64,000 bases of DNA from Acinetobacter sichuanensis (GTDB taxonomy: Bacteria; Pseudomonadota; Gammaproteobacteria; Pseudomonadales; Moraxellaceae): the NCBI RefSeq assembly GCF_003024515.2, contig NZ_PYIX02000011.1, positions 1-64,000 on the forward strand. The letters are read 5' to 3'. Below the pieces are notes generated by a model. That model was not told where the DNA came from. It saw only the letters and a list, made by a program, of their open reading frames with translations, and searched no databases. Position 1 is the stretch's first letter; each line of letters starts with the position of its first letter. The position numbers were made by a program, and so were the translations under genes. Below, in pieces: positions 45,373 to 53,650 of this stretch.

Positions 45373-46002
45373 TCAGGGACTCTCTTTCCCTGTGGAAACA
45401 AATGGAATTTTTAGATGCAGGATAACCATAGGATCAACCAGTCCACTGAAACTAGTCATTCCCCAGTTGTTACGGTTAATCACAATATCTGCTGATGCAT
45501 ATACAGTCATTATCTGTGTATTGGCATCTATTCGTGGTTTACTCAGCTTGACTTTAAATTCAATTGATCTGGTGATCCCCGCGAGGGTTAAATCACCCTG
45601 AACTTTTGAGTGTTGCTGATCTATGATCTGAATACGGTTGCTACTGAATGTTGCATATGGATATTTTTTGACATTAAAAAACGAGGCTCCCTTTAACATT
45701 TCATCCGAAATCCTTTTTCCTGTAACAACCTGATCAGTGTAAATTTTCACCTCGATTTGCAAGTTTTCAGGTTTGAACAAATCACCTTGCAGCCTACTTT
45801 CAAATGCTGGAAATACGCCTTCGACTGACATCATTCCAGTAGTTTTAAAACTCATGTTTGCTTGCTGAGTATCCATACGCCAATCTGCTGCGTGACTCAA
45901 AGGTATGGTCATTAAGCCCATCGCCAACAACAGCGGAGATGCCCATTGACCCTGCAAAACACTTTTTGCTGAATACAGGAGTTGCATAAATAAAGTATCC
46001 AT
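45373..46002 (-). CDS. YceI family periplasmic protein
   Basis: A 209-residue protein with an export signal (hydrophobic stretch ending PLSHA-ADWR) followed by a YceI lipocalin-like domain (ANMSFKTTG, FNVKKYPYATFSS, GDLTLAGITRSIEFKV, NRNNWGMT). Structures of relatives bind polyisoprenoid chains, so it may hold a long apolar substrate in the periplasm. No strong ribosome binding site is seen; an ATG five codons later is an alternative start. Confidence 0.83.
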   Translation of the reverse strand: MDTLFMQLLYSAKSVLQGQWASPLLLAMGLMTIPLSHAADWRMDTQQANMSFKTTGMMSVEGVFPAFESRLQGDLFKPENLQIEVKIYTDQVVTGKRISDEMLKGASFFNVKKYPYATFSSNRIQIIDQQHSKVQGDLTLAGITRSIEFKVKLSKPRIDANTQIMTVYASADIVINRNNWGMTSFSGLVDPMVILHLKIPFVSTGKESP

Positions 46003-46068
46003 ATCAGAAATAGATAAACAGGTAAGTGCTGATACAGCCAGGCATTGAATGCCTGGCTGTACTGATCA

Positions 46069-47235
46069 CTAAAGCTGAACTTCAATATTTTCGATTGGAA
46101 ATGCCACACAGGAATAAATCCAGCCGAAATCTTTATCCGATTTGCGTAAGTGTGCTTCGGGCGGGTTGAATACCGAACCCGATACCAGTTTAACCCGGCA
46201 TAGGCTGCACTCTCCTGAGCGACAGGCATTTTCAGCGGAATAACCATGACGCTCCAGACTGTTCAGTAAGGGTTCACCAGCTGTGGTTTTGAAGCTGCCA
46301 CGCCCTCTGACTGTCACTACGACTTCATCTTCCAGACTGAGCTGAGCTGGCCAGCCTGGATTAGCATCTGGTTGCTTGGGTGCACCATTGGCTTCAATAC
46401 GAATGCGACGGGACTTGATCCCGAGTTGCTGAAGTTGCATGGCTGAAGTTTCGTTAAATGGTGTGGGACCACAGATGTAAAACATCTTGTGTTCAAGGTC
46501 ACGGCCTAACAACTGTTGTAAAATTTCAGTACTAAGTCGGCCACTGCGTCCCTGGTAATTTTCACCAGGACGGGTAACGAAAGTAGTTAATTTAAAATTT
46601 TGATATTGTTCAGCCAGCGCCTGTAGCTCTTGTGCATAAATCACATCATCTTCAAAACTGTTGACATAAATCAGGTGAAACTGATAAGGCAACTGACGCT
46701 CTAAAATTTCAAGCAACATACTTCTGGCGGGCGCACTGCCTGAGCCACCTGCCAGAAACACAAGGTCATCACCATGAAATAAAGGGTTATAGCAGAATGT
46801 CCCCATGGGTGAAGTACTCAAAAAATGCTGCCCTGCACAAACCTGATCAAGTAAAAAACCAGACACAAATCCACCTTGAGCACGTTTCACAGTTAAATCA
46901 TAAAAATGACGTTGCAGTGGTGAAGACGAAATGGCGTAAGGTCGAGCAGTTAATACCCCATCAATATCCACAAACAGATTGATATACTGCCCTGCCTGAA
47001 ATGGTGGTAAAGTCCCACCATCAACCGTGGCGAAGCGCAATGTTTTTGTGGTCGGCGTTTCTTCGACAATTTCAATGACTTTCAGTTTAAGTCGTTTGGG
47101 GTGCAGCTGGTTCACTGTTTGCTGAACCTGCCCTCTGATTTCCTTAAAATCAGTCCCTGTTTTCGCAAGTTCATCTTTCTCCTGAATGGCTTCAGTAAAA
47201 CCTGTCACAATATTTAAGACATTATGCTCAGACAT
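46069..47235 (-). CDS. Ferredoxin-NAD(P) reductase-type electron transfer protein
   Basis: A 388-residue three-domain flavoprotein. An unusual N-terminal extension of about 45 residues precedes the FAD domain (ARPYAISSSP), the NAD domain (LVFLAGGSGSAPARSM, FYICGPTPFNE), and a C-terminal plant-type [2Fe-2S] domain (ENACRSGECSLCRV with a distant Cys). Domain order matches reductases of ring or alkyl monooxygenases, but no oxygenase is nearby. It overlaps the FAD gene after it by 8 bp. It most likely feeds electrons to the CrtI-like protein or to an oxygenase elsewhere. Confidence 0.85.
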   Translation of the reverse strand: MSEHNVLNIVTGFTEAIQEKDELAKTGTDFKEIRGQVQQTVNQLHPKRLKLKVIEIVEETPTTKTLRFATVDGGTLPPFQAGQYINLFVDIDGVLTARPYAISSSPLQRHFYDLTVKRAQGGFVSGFLLDQVCAGQHFLSTSPMGTFCYNPLFHGDDLVFLAGGSGSAPARSMLLEILERQLPYQFHLIYVNSFEDDVIYAQELQALAEQYQNFKLTTFVTRPGENYQGRSGRLSTEILQQLLGRDLEHKMFYICGPTPFNETSAMQLQQLGIKSRRIRIEANGAPKQPDANPGWPAQLSLEDEVVVTVRGRGSFKTTAGEPLLNSLERHGYSAENACRSGECSLCRVKLVSGSVFNPPEAHLRKSDKDFGWIYSCVAFPIENIEVQL

Positions 47236-48748
47236 TTTCCAGCTCCTTTGCTTTCAATTGTTTAAGTACCGCACGAGCAGTAGATTCACCTGCCATATAC
47301 GTTGGCTGAAAGCCTCCCATCGAGGTCCATGCACCTGCAATATATAAGCCGGGTATACCATCCAGTCGGTCACGGAGCAGAGCCGAGTCCTGAGTCGTTT
47401 GCTGAAAGCCATAGATTGCTCCACCAGGCGTATTCAGATAACGCATCATGGTCAAAGGCGTAGCAACTTCCACTTCTTCAATGTACTGACGAACTTCAGG
47501 GAACACTTTTTCGATGACTTCTATAAGTTTTTCAGCAAATTGATACTTGGTCTTCGTGTAATTTTCAGGAGCCACTGACTGCCAGACATCCCCATACTGC
47601 AAGCAAACAAGTACAACCTGACTTTTCCCTGGCGGAGCAAAATCAGGATCCTCCAGGTTGTAACATGTCAACATTCCACCCAATGGCGCTTCCAAACTTT
47701 CCATTCTTTGATGGATCAGTTCTTCATCCAGAGTTTCATAAATAAAACTCGATGCAGTTTCTATACCCAGTTCCTGTGGGGTGCAATCCAGTCCCAGATA
47801 AATAACAAAAGCTGAAGTCCCCATCCGGCGTGATTTAAAGTCCTGCTCAACTGGCAATGGCAGTGTTTCAATATCCAGAAGTTCATTAAAGGTAATGAGA
47901 GGGCTTGCATTTGAGACAACTGCATCACAGGAAATGGTTTCCCCCGTTTCCAGGCGTACAGCACATACTTTTCCATGCTGAGTCAGTATCTTCTCCACGC
48001 CACAATTAAAACGGACCTCACCGCCTGCTTCCATAAAGGAGTCCACCAGTGCTGTCGACATTGCCTGTGAACCACCTTTAATATGCCAGGGTTTAAACAC
48101 GGCATAGGCATAAATCATGGCAGCCAGATCTGGAAAAGGCAGCATTGCCGGTGGCACACCCAGATAAAGCCAGTACGTTGCCAAAATACTTTTAAGTTTT
48201 GAATCAACAAAAAACTCATCCAGCACATCTTTGACAGTACGGAAGCCATACTGAACGTAGTAAGGACACGTTGATTTGAGCACCTCTTCATTATTGCTTC
48301 TTCTGGCCTGCGGAAATGAGGTGAAACTTTCCATGGTTACTTTTTCGCAAATCAATAAAAAATGCTCGATTGCCTGTTGCTCATTAGGAAAAAGATCATT
48401 TAAAACTTTTTTAATTCCTGACCAACTTGCTGGCAAGGTGACATCAATTTCACCAGGAACCACCAGTCGATAAAGTGCATGCTCCTGAACAAATTCAACC
48501 TTGTCCATGACCCCTAACTTTTCAAAAAGTTTACGCATGACAAATGGCTGATCTTCTGTTCCCAGGCCACTCAACTGATGTAATGCAACTTCGAACTCAA
48601 ATTCACCCCGTACAAAAGAAGTTGCACAGCCGCCAGGGATATTATGACGTTCCAGCAAGAGTGTTTCACTGCCGCCTCTCTGTAGAGCTGTTGCAGCTGT
48701 CAGACCGGCATTTCCTGCACCAATGACAACAGTATGGTAATGTTTCAT
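47228..48748 (-). CDS. CrtI/retinol saturase-like FAD-dependent oxidoreductase
   Basis: A flavoprotein of about 506 residues of the phytoene desaturase/carotenoid isomerase/retinol saturase family. The Rossmann motif VVIGAGNAGLTAATALQRGG and PGGCATSFVRGEFEF are at the N-terminus, and PGLYIAGAWTSMGGFQPTYMAGES at the C-terminus. Such enzymes reduce, desaturate or isomerise C=C bonds of polyenes. The frame is open to a TTG, but GGGAAG 5 bases before the ATG at 48748 decides the start. The next gene, the reductase, overlaps it by 8 bp, which suggests a physical pair. Confidence 0.82.
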   Translation of the reverse strand: MKHYHTVVIGAGNAGLTAATALQRGGSETLLLERHNIPGGCATSFVRGEFEFEVALHQLSGLGTEDQPFVMRKLFEKLGVMDKVEFVQEHALYRLVVPGEIDVTLPASWSGIKKVLNDLFPNEQQAIEHFLLICEKVTMESFTSFPQARRSNNEEVLKSTCPYYVQYGFRTVKDVLDEFFVDSKLKSILATYWLYLGVPPAMLPFPDLAAMIYAYAVFKPWHIKGGSQAMSTALVDSFMEAGGEVRFNCGVEKILTQHGKVCAVRLETGETISCDAVVSNASPLITFNELLDIETLPLPVEQDFKSRRMGTSAFVIYLGLDCTPQELGIETASSFIYETLDEELIHQRMESLEAPLGGMLTCYNLEDPDFAPPGKSQVVLVCLQYGDVWQSVAPENYTKTKYQFAEKLIEVIEKVFPEVRQYIEEVEVATPLTMMRYLNTPGGAIYGFQQTTQDSALLRDRLDGIPGLYIAGAWTSMGGFQPTYMAGESTARAVLKQLKAKELENV

Positions 48749-48792
48749 GTGACTTCCCAAATCTTAACACTGATAAGTTAAAGTTAAAAAAA

Positions 48793-49626
48793 TTAAAGGG
48801 TTTTCCCTAATGGCAATAAATCATCGAATTGTGCTGCTTGACCAGACATTCTTGCCTGCACAGATCTCAGAATGTCCTGACCATTCAGAAAAGCACTTTG
48901 CAGCAGTACAGTATGTTCCAGTGACTCGTATACCCCATGATCGCGGCTATAGAGCATTGCACGTTTAATTCCGGTTACTGCAATCGGCGGACGTTGAGCA
49001 ATGGTTTTAGCCATCTGAAAAGCACCTTCCACCAGCTGCTCAGCACTGGAATATAGCCTGATCACTAATCCCAGTCGCTCTGCATCAGCAGCATTCAGGG
49101 TGTCTCCAGTCAAAGCCAGGTAACGCGCGAATCCCGCTGGAACCAATCTTTGCAGACGCTGTAATATTCCAAGATCAGCCATCATGCCGACATTTGTTTC
49201 TTCAATCCTGAATTCAGCATTTTCAGTTGCCAGACAAAAGTCACATGCGGCAATCAGATCAAATCCTGCCCCAATACATACCCCCTGAACTGCCGCAATC
49301 ACAGGAAAACGAACCCTCTCTAGAGCATTGATTGCATATTGCATTTTTTCCAGACCCGCTTGCATCGCTTCACGCTGTACAGGGCTTACAGCATGAAATT
49401 CTTGTGCATCTGAAAACATGTTCAGATCCAGACCACCACAAAACACTCGGCCCTGCGCTGTAATGACCATGGCTCTCACTTGCCCAGAGCGACTGAGTTC
49501 CTCAAGTGCTTCTGGAAATTCACTCCAGAATGCCTGCGTCAAACTATTGACTTGCTTTGGCCGGGCAAGTTGTAAATGGGCAATGCCATCTGCGACAGAG
49601 ACTTCAAAACATTCATAGTTCGGCAT
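48793..49626 (-). CDS. Crotonase-fold protein, dienoyl-CoA isomerase-like
   Basis: A 277-residue enoyl-CoA hydratase/isomerase superfamily protein. The oxyanion loop FCGGLDLNMFSD and CIGAGFDLIAACDF are followed by FRIEETNVGMMADLGILQRL. The Glu and the Asp in this last segment, plus the Asp of GFDL, match the acidic residues of delta3,5-delta2,4-dienoyl-CoA isomerase (ECH1) rather than the two Glu of hydratases. This enzyme type helps beta-oxidation of chains with double bonds at odd positions. It lies 45 bp upstream of the CrtI-like gene in the operon. Confidence 0.8.
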   Translation of the reverse strand: MPNYECFEVSVADGIAHLQLARPKQVNSLTQAFWSEFPEALEELSRSGQVRAMVITAQGRVFCGGLDLNMFSDAQEFHAVSPVQREAMQAGLEKMQYAINALERVRFPVIAAVQGVCIGAGFDLIAACDFCLATENAEFRIEETNVGMMADLGILQRLQRLVPAGFARYLALTGDTLNAADAERLGLVIRLYSSAEQLVEGAFQMAKTIAQRPPIAVTGIKRAMLYSRDHGVYESLEHTVLLQSAFLNGQDILRSVQARMSGQAAQFDDLLPLGKTL

Positions 49627-49674
49627 TTTTATTTCTTCCTTTACGCTATAAAATGATGATCAAATCAAGTTAAA

Positions 49675-51132
49675 TTAAACAAACCAACGGGTTGCAACAG
49701 AAATCATTTTTTTAACCAAAGGCGTATAAGGCGCCTGAAACATATCTAAAGTTGTAAAATGAACCTTGACCACTGCGCGCTCATGAGAAAAAGTTTTAAA
49801 ACCAAATAGTCCATGATACGACCCCATGCCACTGGTATTAACACCCCCAAAAGGCAAAGACGGATTCATCGCTTGCAGTCCCGAACCATTGATACATGTT
49901 CCTCCTGCAGTGGTCTGTTTTAAAATATATTCAATCTGCGCTTGATTCCGCCCATAAATATAGAGCGCCAGCGGTTTGGTCCTCTGATTAATGTGTTCAA
50001 TGGCTTGATCAATATGCTGAAAGCCAATCAAAGGCAAAATGGGACCAAATATCTCTTCAGATAATATTTCTGACTGTTCTGCCAGATCGGTAATAATGGT
50101 GGGTTCAATAAAACGCTGGCTTTCATCACTGCCGCCCCCCGTTATAATTTGAGCACCATGCAGCAGCGCATTTTGCACCAAACCATTTAGACGCTGAAAA
50201 TGTGCATGATTTACAATTCTGGCTAAGTCCTGATTATTTTGACGTGCGTCAAAAGTCCGACCATAAGTTTTTCCCAACTGTTGTTTTAATTCCTGTTCAA
50301 AAGACTGCTTCACGTCCTCATGAATAAGTACATAATCTGGAGCAAAACAGGTTTGTCCTGCATTACTGAATTTTGCCCAGATTAACCGTTGAGCCGCTTT
50401 TTTTAAATTTGCTGTTTTATCCACAATAACGGGGGATTTTCCTCCAAGCTCCAGTGTCACACTGGATAAATGCTGTGCAGCCGCCTGCATAACTACACGG
50501 CCCAAGCGTGGGCTGCCTGTAAAGAAAATATGATCAAATGGCTTTTGTAGCAGTAAATGCGCTGTTTCACCATCCCCTTCCACAACTGCAACTTCCTGTT
50601 CATCAAAATTATCACGAATAATATCCGCGATCAGTGCAGACATGCGTGGGGCTAGTTCTGAAGGCTTTAGGATGACCGTATTTCCTGCTGCAATCGCATC
50701 AATTAAAGGAACAAAACTTAGATTAAATGGATAATTCCAGGGCGCAATAATTAAGCAGACACCTTTCGGCTCATAAATTATCTGGCTACTTGTTCCCATC
50801 AGCGCCATATTGGTAGGTACCGACTTAGGTTTCATCCATTTTTTTAAATTACGCATCACATAATTTGCTTCAAGCACAGTTGCTGTAACTTCCCAAAAAT
50901 CCACTTCTGCGGCAGGCTTGGAAAAATCGTCAAATGCAGCTTGTTGTAATTCTTTGATACGGCTCAGAATACTGAGTTTAAGTCGATTAATTTTATCTAT
51001 ACGTTGCCCTGCTGTTGAAGCCTTTACAACAGCAGCATACTTTCTTTGTGACTGAAAGATACGCTCAAGTTCATTGACTGCTGCAGAGTTTGGCTCTGAC
51101 TGTGGCATAGAATTGAAATTGCTTGCGTTCAC
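49675..51132 (-). CDS. Coniferyl/fatty aldehyde dehydrogenase-like ALDH
   Basis: An ALDH of about 485 residues of the class 3/coniferyl aldehyde dehydrogenase group. It shows IIAPWNYPFNLSF, TLELGGKSPVIVD with Glu, and NAGQTCFAPDYVLI with the catalytic Cys, and it ends in a hydrophobic tail. It oxidises long-chain or aryl aldehydes to acids, ready for the ligase. AAGGAG lies 6 bases before a GTG at 51132, which decides the start over the frame opening at 51198. It is first in the operon. Confidence 0.86.
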   Translation of the reverse strand: MNASNFNSMPQSEPNSAAVNELERIFQSQRKYAAVVKASTAGQRIDKINRLKLSILSRIKELQQAAFDDFSKPAAEVDFWEVTATVLEANYVMRNLKKWMKPKSVPTNMALMGTSSQIIYEPKGVCLIIAPWNYPFNLSFVPLIDAIAAGNTVILKPSELAPRMSALIADIIRDNFDEQEVAVVEGDGETAHLLLQKPFDHIFFTGSPRLGRVVMQAAAQHLSSVTLELGGKSPVIVDKTANLKKAAQRLIWAKFSNAGQTCFAPDYVLIHEDVKQSFEQELKQQLGKTYGRTFDARQNNQDLARIVNHAHFQRLNGLVQNALLHGAQIITGGGSDESQRFIEPTIITDLAEQSEILSEEIFGPILPLIGFQHIDQAIEHINQRTKPLALYIYGRNQAQIEYILKQTTAGGTCINGSGLQAMNPSLPFGGVNTSGMGSYHGLFGFKTFSHERAVVKVHFTTLDMFQAPYTPLVKKMISVATRWFV

Positions 51133-51230
51133 AGCTTGCTCCTTTATGCGAGTGCATAAATAAATATCTTTTTTTGATTTTTCTGGCTGATCCAGCAATC
51201 AAAAAACTCAATGGCTAATCTATAAGCAAT

Positions 51231-51282
51231 AAAATAGACTCTAATCTTTACAGTGTCAATATTCTTATCAATGTAAAGATTA
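51231..51282 (-). promoter_or_regulatory. Promoter and TetR-type operator of the ALDH operon
   Basis: TTGACA (51254-51259) and TATTTT (51231-51236) are exactly 17 bases apart on the minus strand. Perfect 11-bp arms TAATCTTTACA (51242-51252) and TGTAAAGATTA (51272-51282) flank the -35, with a 19-base spacer, the shape of a TetR-family operator. It also lies upstream of a plus-strand TATAAT (51303-51308) for the TetR gene, so one site could control both. Confidence 0.7.
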
Positions 51283-51327
51283 AAAAAATAGATTATCCTT
51301 GATATAATTCATGAAAGAGATGATTTG

Positions 51328-51951
51328 ATGAGTAAAACTACTGGACGTTCAAGAAATACCTATCATGTAGGTAATCTTGCACCACAATTAATACAAGTCG
51401 CACGGGAAATGCTTGAAGAAGTTGGACCTGCGAAGCTCTCTATTCGTGCAATTTCTGAAAAGATTGGTGTAAGTGCGACGGCAACTTATCATCATTTTGC
51501 AAATCGAGTGGATTTACTCAGCCATCTTGCAGCTCAGGGATTTAATGAACTCGAAAAAGTGCTGCTAAACCGTGAAGCAAATATAGATAAATTTGCTTTA
51601 CTGCGAAATTCAAGCTTGGCTTACTTTAAATTTGCCCGTAAAAACCCCGCTTTATATCAATTAATGTTTGGTCCTGAGCTATCAAATGCTGAAAGAAATG
51701 AAATCTCAGAATTACAACATGCAAGAGATACAGCTTTTCATGAGCTCAAAAAAATTATTGCAGAAGTTCTTGAAAAAGATGTAGATAGCCCTGAAGTTAA
51801 ACAAGGTGCGCTTGCTAGTTGGTCATATACACATGGACTCACTTCATTGGTTATTCATCATGTATTTGATTATCCTGAAGATTTAACGGATGAACGTTTT
51901 GTTGATCGAACCTTACAAGGTTTTTCATATCTATTTCAAAGTAAAGAATGA
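51328..51951 (+). CDS. TetR family repressor
   Basis: A 207-residue TetR protein. The N-terminal HTH is clear (MLEEVGPAKLSIRAISEKIGVSATATYHHFANRVDLL) and a WHG-type C-terminal domain follows (ALYQLMFGPELSNA, WSYTHGLTSLVIHHVF). It is divergent from the ALDH-ligase operon, with a long dyad in the shared region. The ligand is likely an acyl-CoA or a long apolar compound; this is inferred. The ATG at 51328 follows an in-frame TTG. Confidence 0.88.
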   Translation: MSKTTGRSRNTYHVGNLAPQLIQVAREMLEEVGPAKLSIRAISEKIGVSATATYHHFANRVDLLSHLAAQGFNELEKVLLNREANIDKFALLRNSSLAYFKFARKNPALYQLMFGPELSNAERNEISELQHARDTAFHELKKIIAEVLEKDVDSPEVKQGALASWSYTHGLTSLVIHHVFDYPEDLTDERFVDRTLQGFSYLFQSKE

Positions 51952-52255
51952 GGTTTTAATTATTGAGAGGGGAAATATTTTCCCCTCTAGAACAATGCTA
52001 TTTATAAAATCAAAATAAGAAAAAATCCTTCGATTTTTGAAACTCTTACTGAAACAGCATAAAGTAATTCTATCTATAATTACATCAAACCTCAGGGGTG
52101 TTACCCGAGGATATAATTGGTTTCCGTCAGCAATTAATATAATATTTTCTTTTTAAAGCAACCCTCTCTAAAATTTCCATTTTTAAAAAATTACAATTTA
52201 AAATAAAATATTTATAAAGAATCATACCTTTCAATACAGCTCCTTATGCTTCCAT
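51952..52255. other. Intergenic region with two hairpins
   Basis: About 300 bp, non-coding. Just after TetR a perfect 10-bp stem AGAGGGGAAA / TTTCCCCTCT with loop TAT (51966-51988) may terminate TetR, though no U-tract follows. At 52090-52110 a compact G+C-rich stem (CCTC-GGG paired with CCC-GAGG) stands out in A+T-rich sequence and may end the CoA-transferase transcript or be a small structured RNA. Confidence 0.45.
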
Positions 52256-52906
52256 TCAATCTATCTCATTAATTAACAAACAATCCGTCATTGACTGCAA
52301 CCTAGAAAATGTCAAACCCTCTACCATTTCAGTCACATAAGCCTGTTGGTCTTTCAGTGCGATGGTACATAAATCGGTATAAATACGGTCTACACATTGC
52401 TGCCCTGTCACGGGATAACTCAGTTTAGAAACAATCTTGGCAATGCCATTTTTGGTGGTATGTTCCATACATACATAAATCGATTTTGCACCCACAACAA
52501 AATCCATTGCCCCACCTACCGCAGGAACGTCTTTGTCCTTGCCTGTATGCCAATTGGCTAAATCACCATTGATTGCCACTTGATATGCACCTAACACTGA
52601 AACGTCTAGATGCCCACCACGCATAATGTCAAAAGAATCACCGTGATGCATGAAACAACCACCATCTTTTAAAGTAACCAATTCTTTGCCTGCATTAATC
52701 AAATCGGTATCTTCATCTTCTGGCAAAGGTGGCGGACCAAAAGCTAAGATGCCATTTTCAGAATGCAAAATAATTTCCTTGTCTTTCGGTAAATATTGAG
52801 CCACTAAAGTGGGCAAGCCAATACCCAAATTGACATACGTTCCCTCATGAATATCCTGTGCAATCAATTGGGCAATTTCATGGCGTGTTCTTTTTTGATA
52901 ACTCAT
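52256..52906 (-). CDS. 3-oxoadipate CoA-transferase subunit B-like
   Basis: A 216-residue CoA-transferase beta subunit. The active-site Glu lies in LHSENGILAFGP. Further signatures are GIGLPTLVAQYLP and VVGAKSIYVCMEHTTKNG. It matches PcaJ/CatJ/DcaJ; with subunit A it moves CoA from succinyl-CoA to 3-oxoadipate or another dicarboxylate. Its start overlaps the subunit A stop (ATGA). Confidence 0.9.
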   Translation of the reverse strand: MSYQKRTRHEIAQLIAQDIHEGTYVNLGIGLPTLVAQYLPKDKEIILHSENGILAFGPPPLPEDEDTDLINAGKELVTLKDGGCFMHHGDSFDIMRGGHLDVSVLGAYQVAINGDLANWHTGKDKDVPAVGGAMDFVVGAKSIYVCMEHTTKNGIAKIVSKLSYPVTGQQCVDRIYTDLCTIALKDQQAYVTEMVEGLTFSRLQSMTDCLLINEID

Positions 52907-53574
52907 ACAATATCCTCAACTTTCACCACATGCTGCACAAAAATTCCAGGAGTAATAATCGCTTCAGGATCGAATGTGCCAAGTTCTACAATGTTATTGA
53001 CCTGTGCAATAGTGGTTGTTGCTGCTTTTGCCATGATCGGTCCAAAATTACGCGCGGCTTTGCGATACACGAGATTGCCCCAACGGTCGGCTTGATCTGC
53101 ATAAATCAAGGCATAATCAGCGCTTAAAGGATATTCTAAAACATAGTTTTTACCATGAATGCTGCGAGTTTCTTTACCTTCCGCCAAGCTTGTGCCATAG
53201 CCTGTAGGGGTAAATACTGCGCCTAAACCTGCCCCTGCGGCTTGAATACGACAGGCTAAATTGCCTTGAGGGACAAGTTCGAGTTCAATTTTTCCTGCAT
53301 GATACAGCTCGCCAAATAAAGTCGAACCTGACGAACGCGGAAATGAACAGACTATTTTTTTGACTAAACCCGACAGTAATAATTTGGCAATGCCTCGTTC
53401 ACTTGAAGATGCATTATTATTAATTAAAGTCAGTTCTCTTGGACCCGCATCAATTAAAGCTTCAATCAGTTCAATGGGTTGTCCTGCCAAACCAAAACCA
53501 CTGGTCATAATGGTGGCACCATCTGGTATTTTTTTTAAAATGGCTTCTATATCGCCTGTAATTTTATTGATCAT
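52903..53574 (-). CDS. 3-oxoadipate CoA-transferase subunit A-like
   Basis: A 223-residue alpha subunit (PcaI/CatI/DcaI type). Motifs are GFGLAGQPIELIEAL, LTLINNNASSSERGIAKLL and FTPTGYGTSLAEGKETR. It lies 76 bp after the acyl-CoA dehydrogenase and overlaps subunit B by 4 bp. Placed among beta-oxidation genes for dicarboxylates, its likely substrate is a free dicarboxylic acid such as adipate. Confidence 0.9.
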   Translation of the reverse strand: MINKITGDIEAILKKIPDGATIMTSGFGLAGQPIELIEALIDAGPRELTLINNNASSSERGIAKLLLSGLVKKIVCSFPRSSGSTLFGELYHAGKIELELVPQGNLACRIQAAGAGLGAVFTPTGYGTSLAEGKETRSIHGKNYVLEYPLSADYALIYADQADRWGNLVYRKAARNFGPIMAKAATTTIAQVNNIVELGTFDPEAIITPGIFVQHVVKVEDIV

Positions 53575-53650
53575 GATCCATCAACCTAATTGTCAAAACC
53601 TTGATGACTGAAAAAGAGATGAAGCATCCCTCCACCTCTCATCATAAAAA

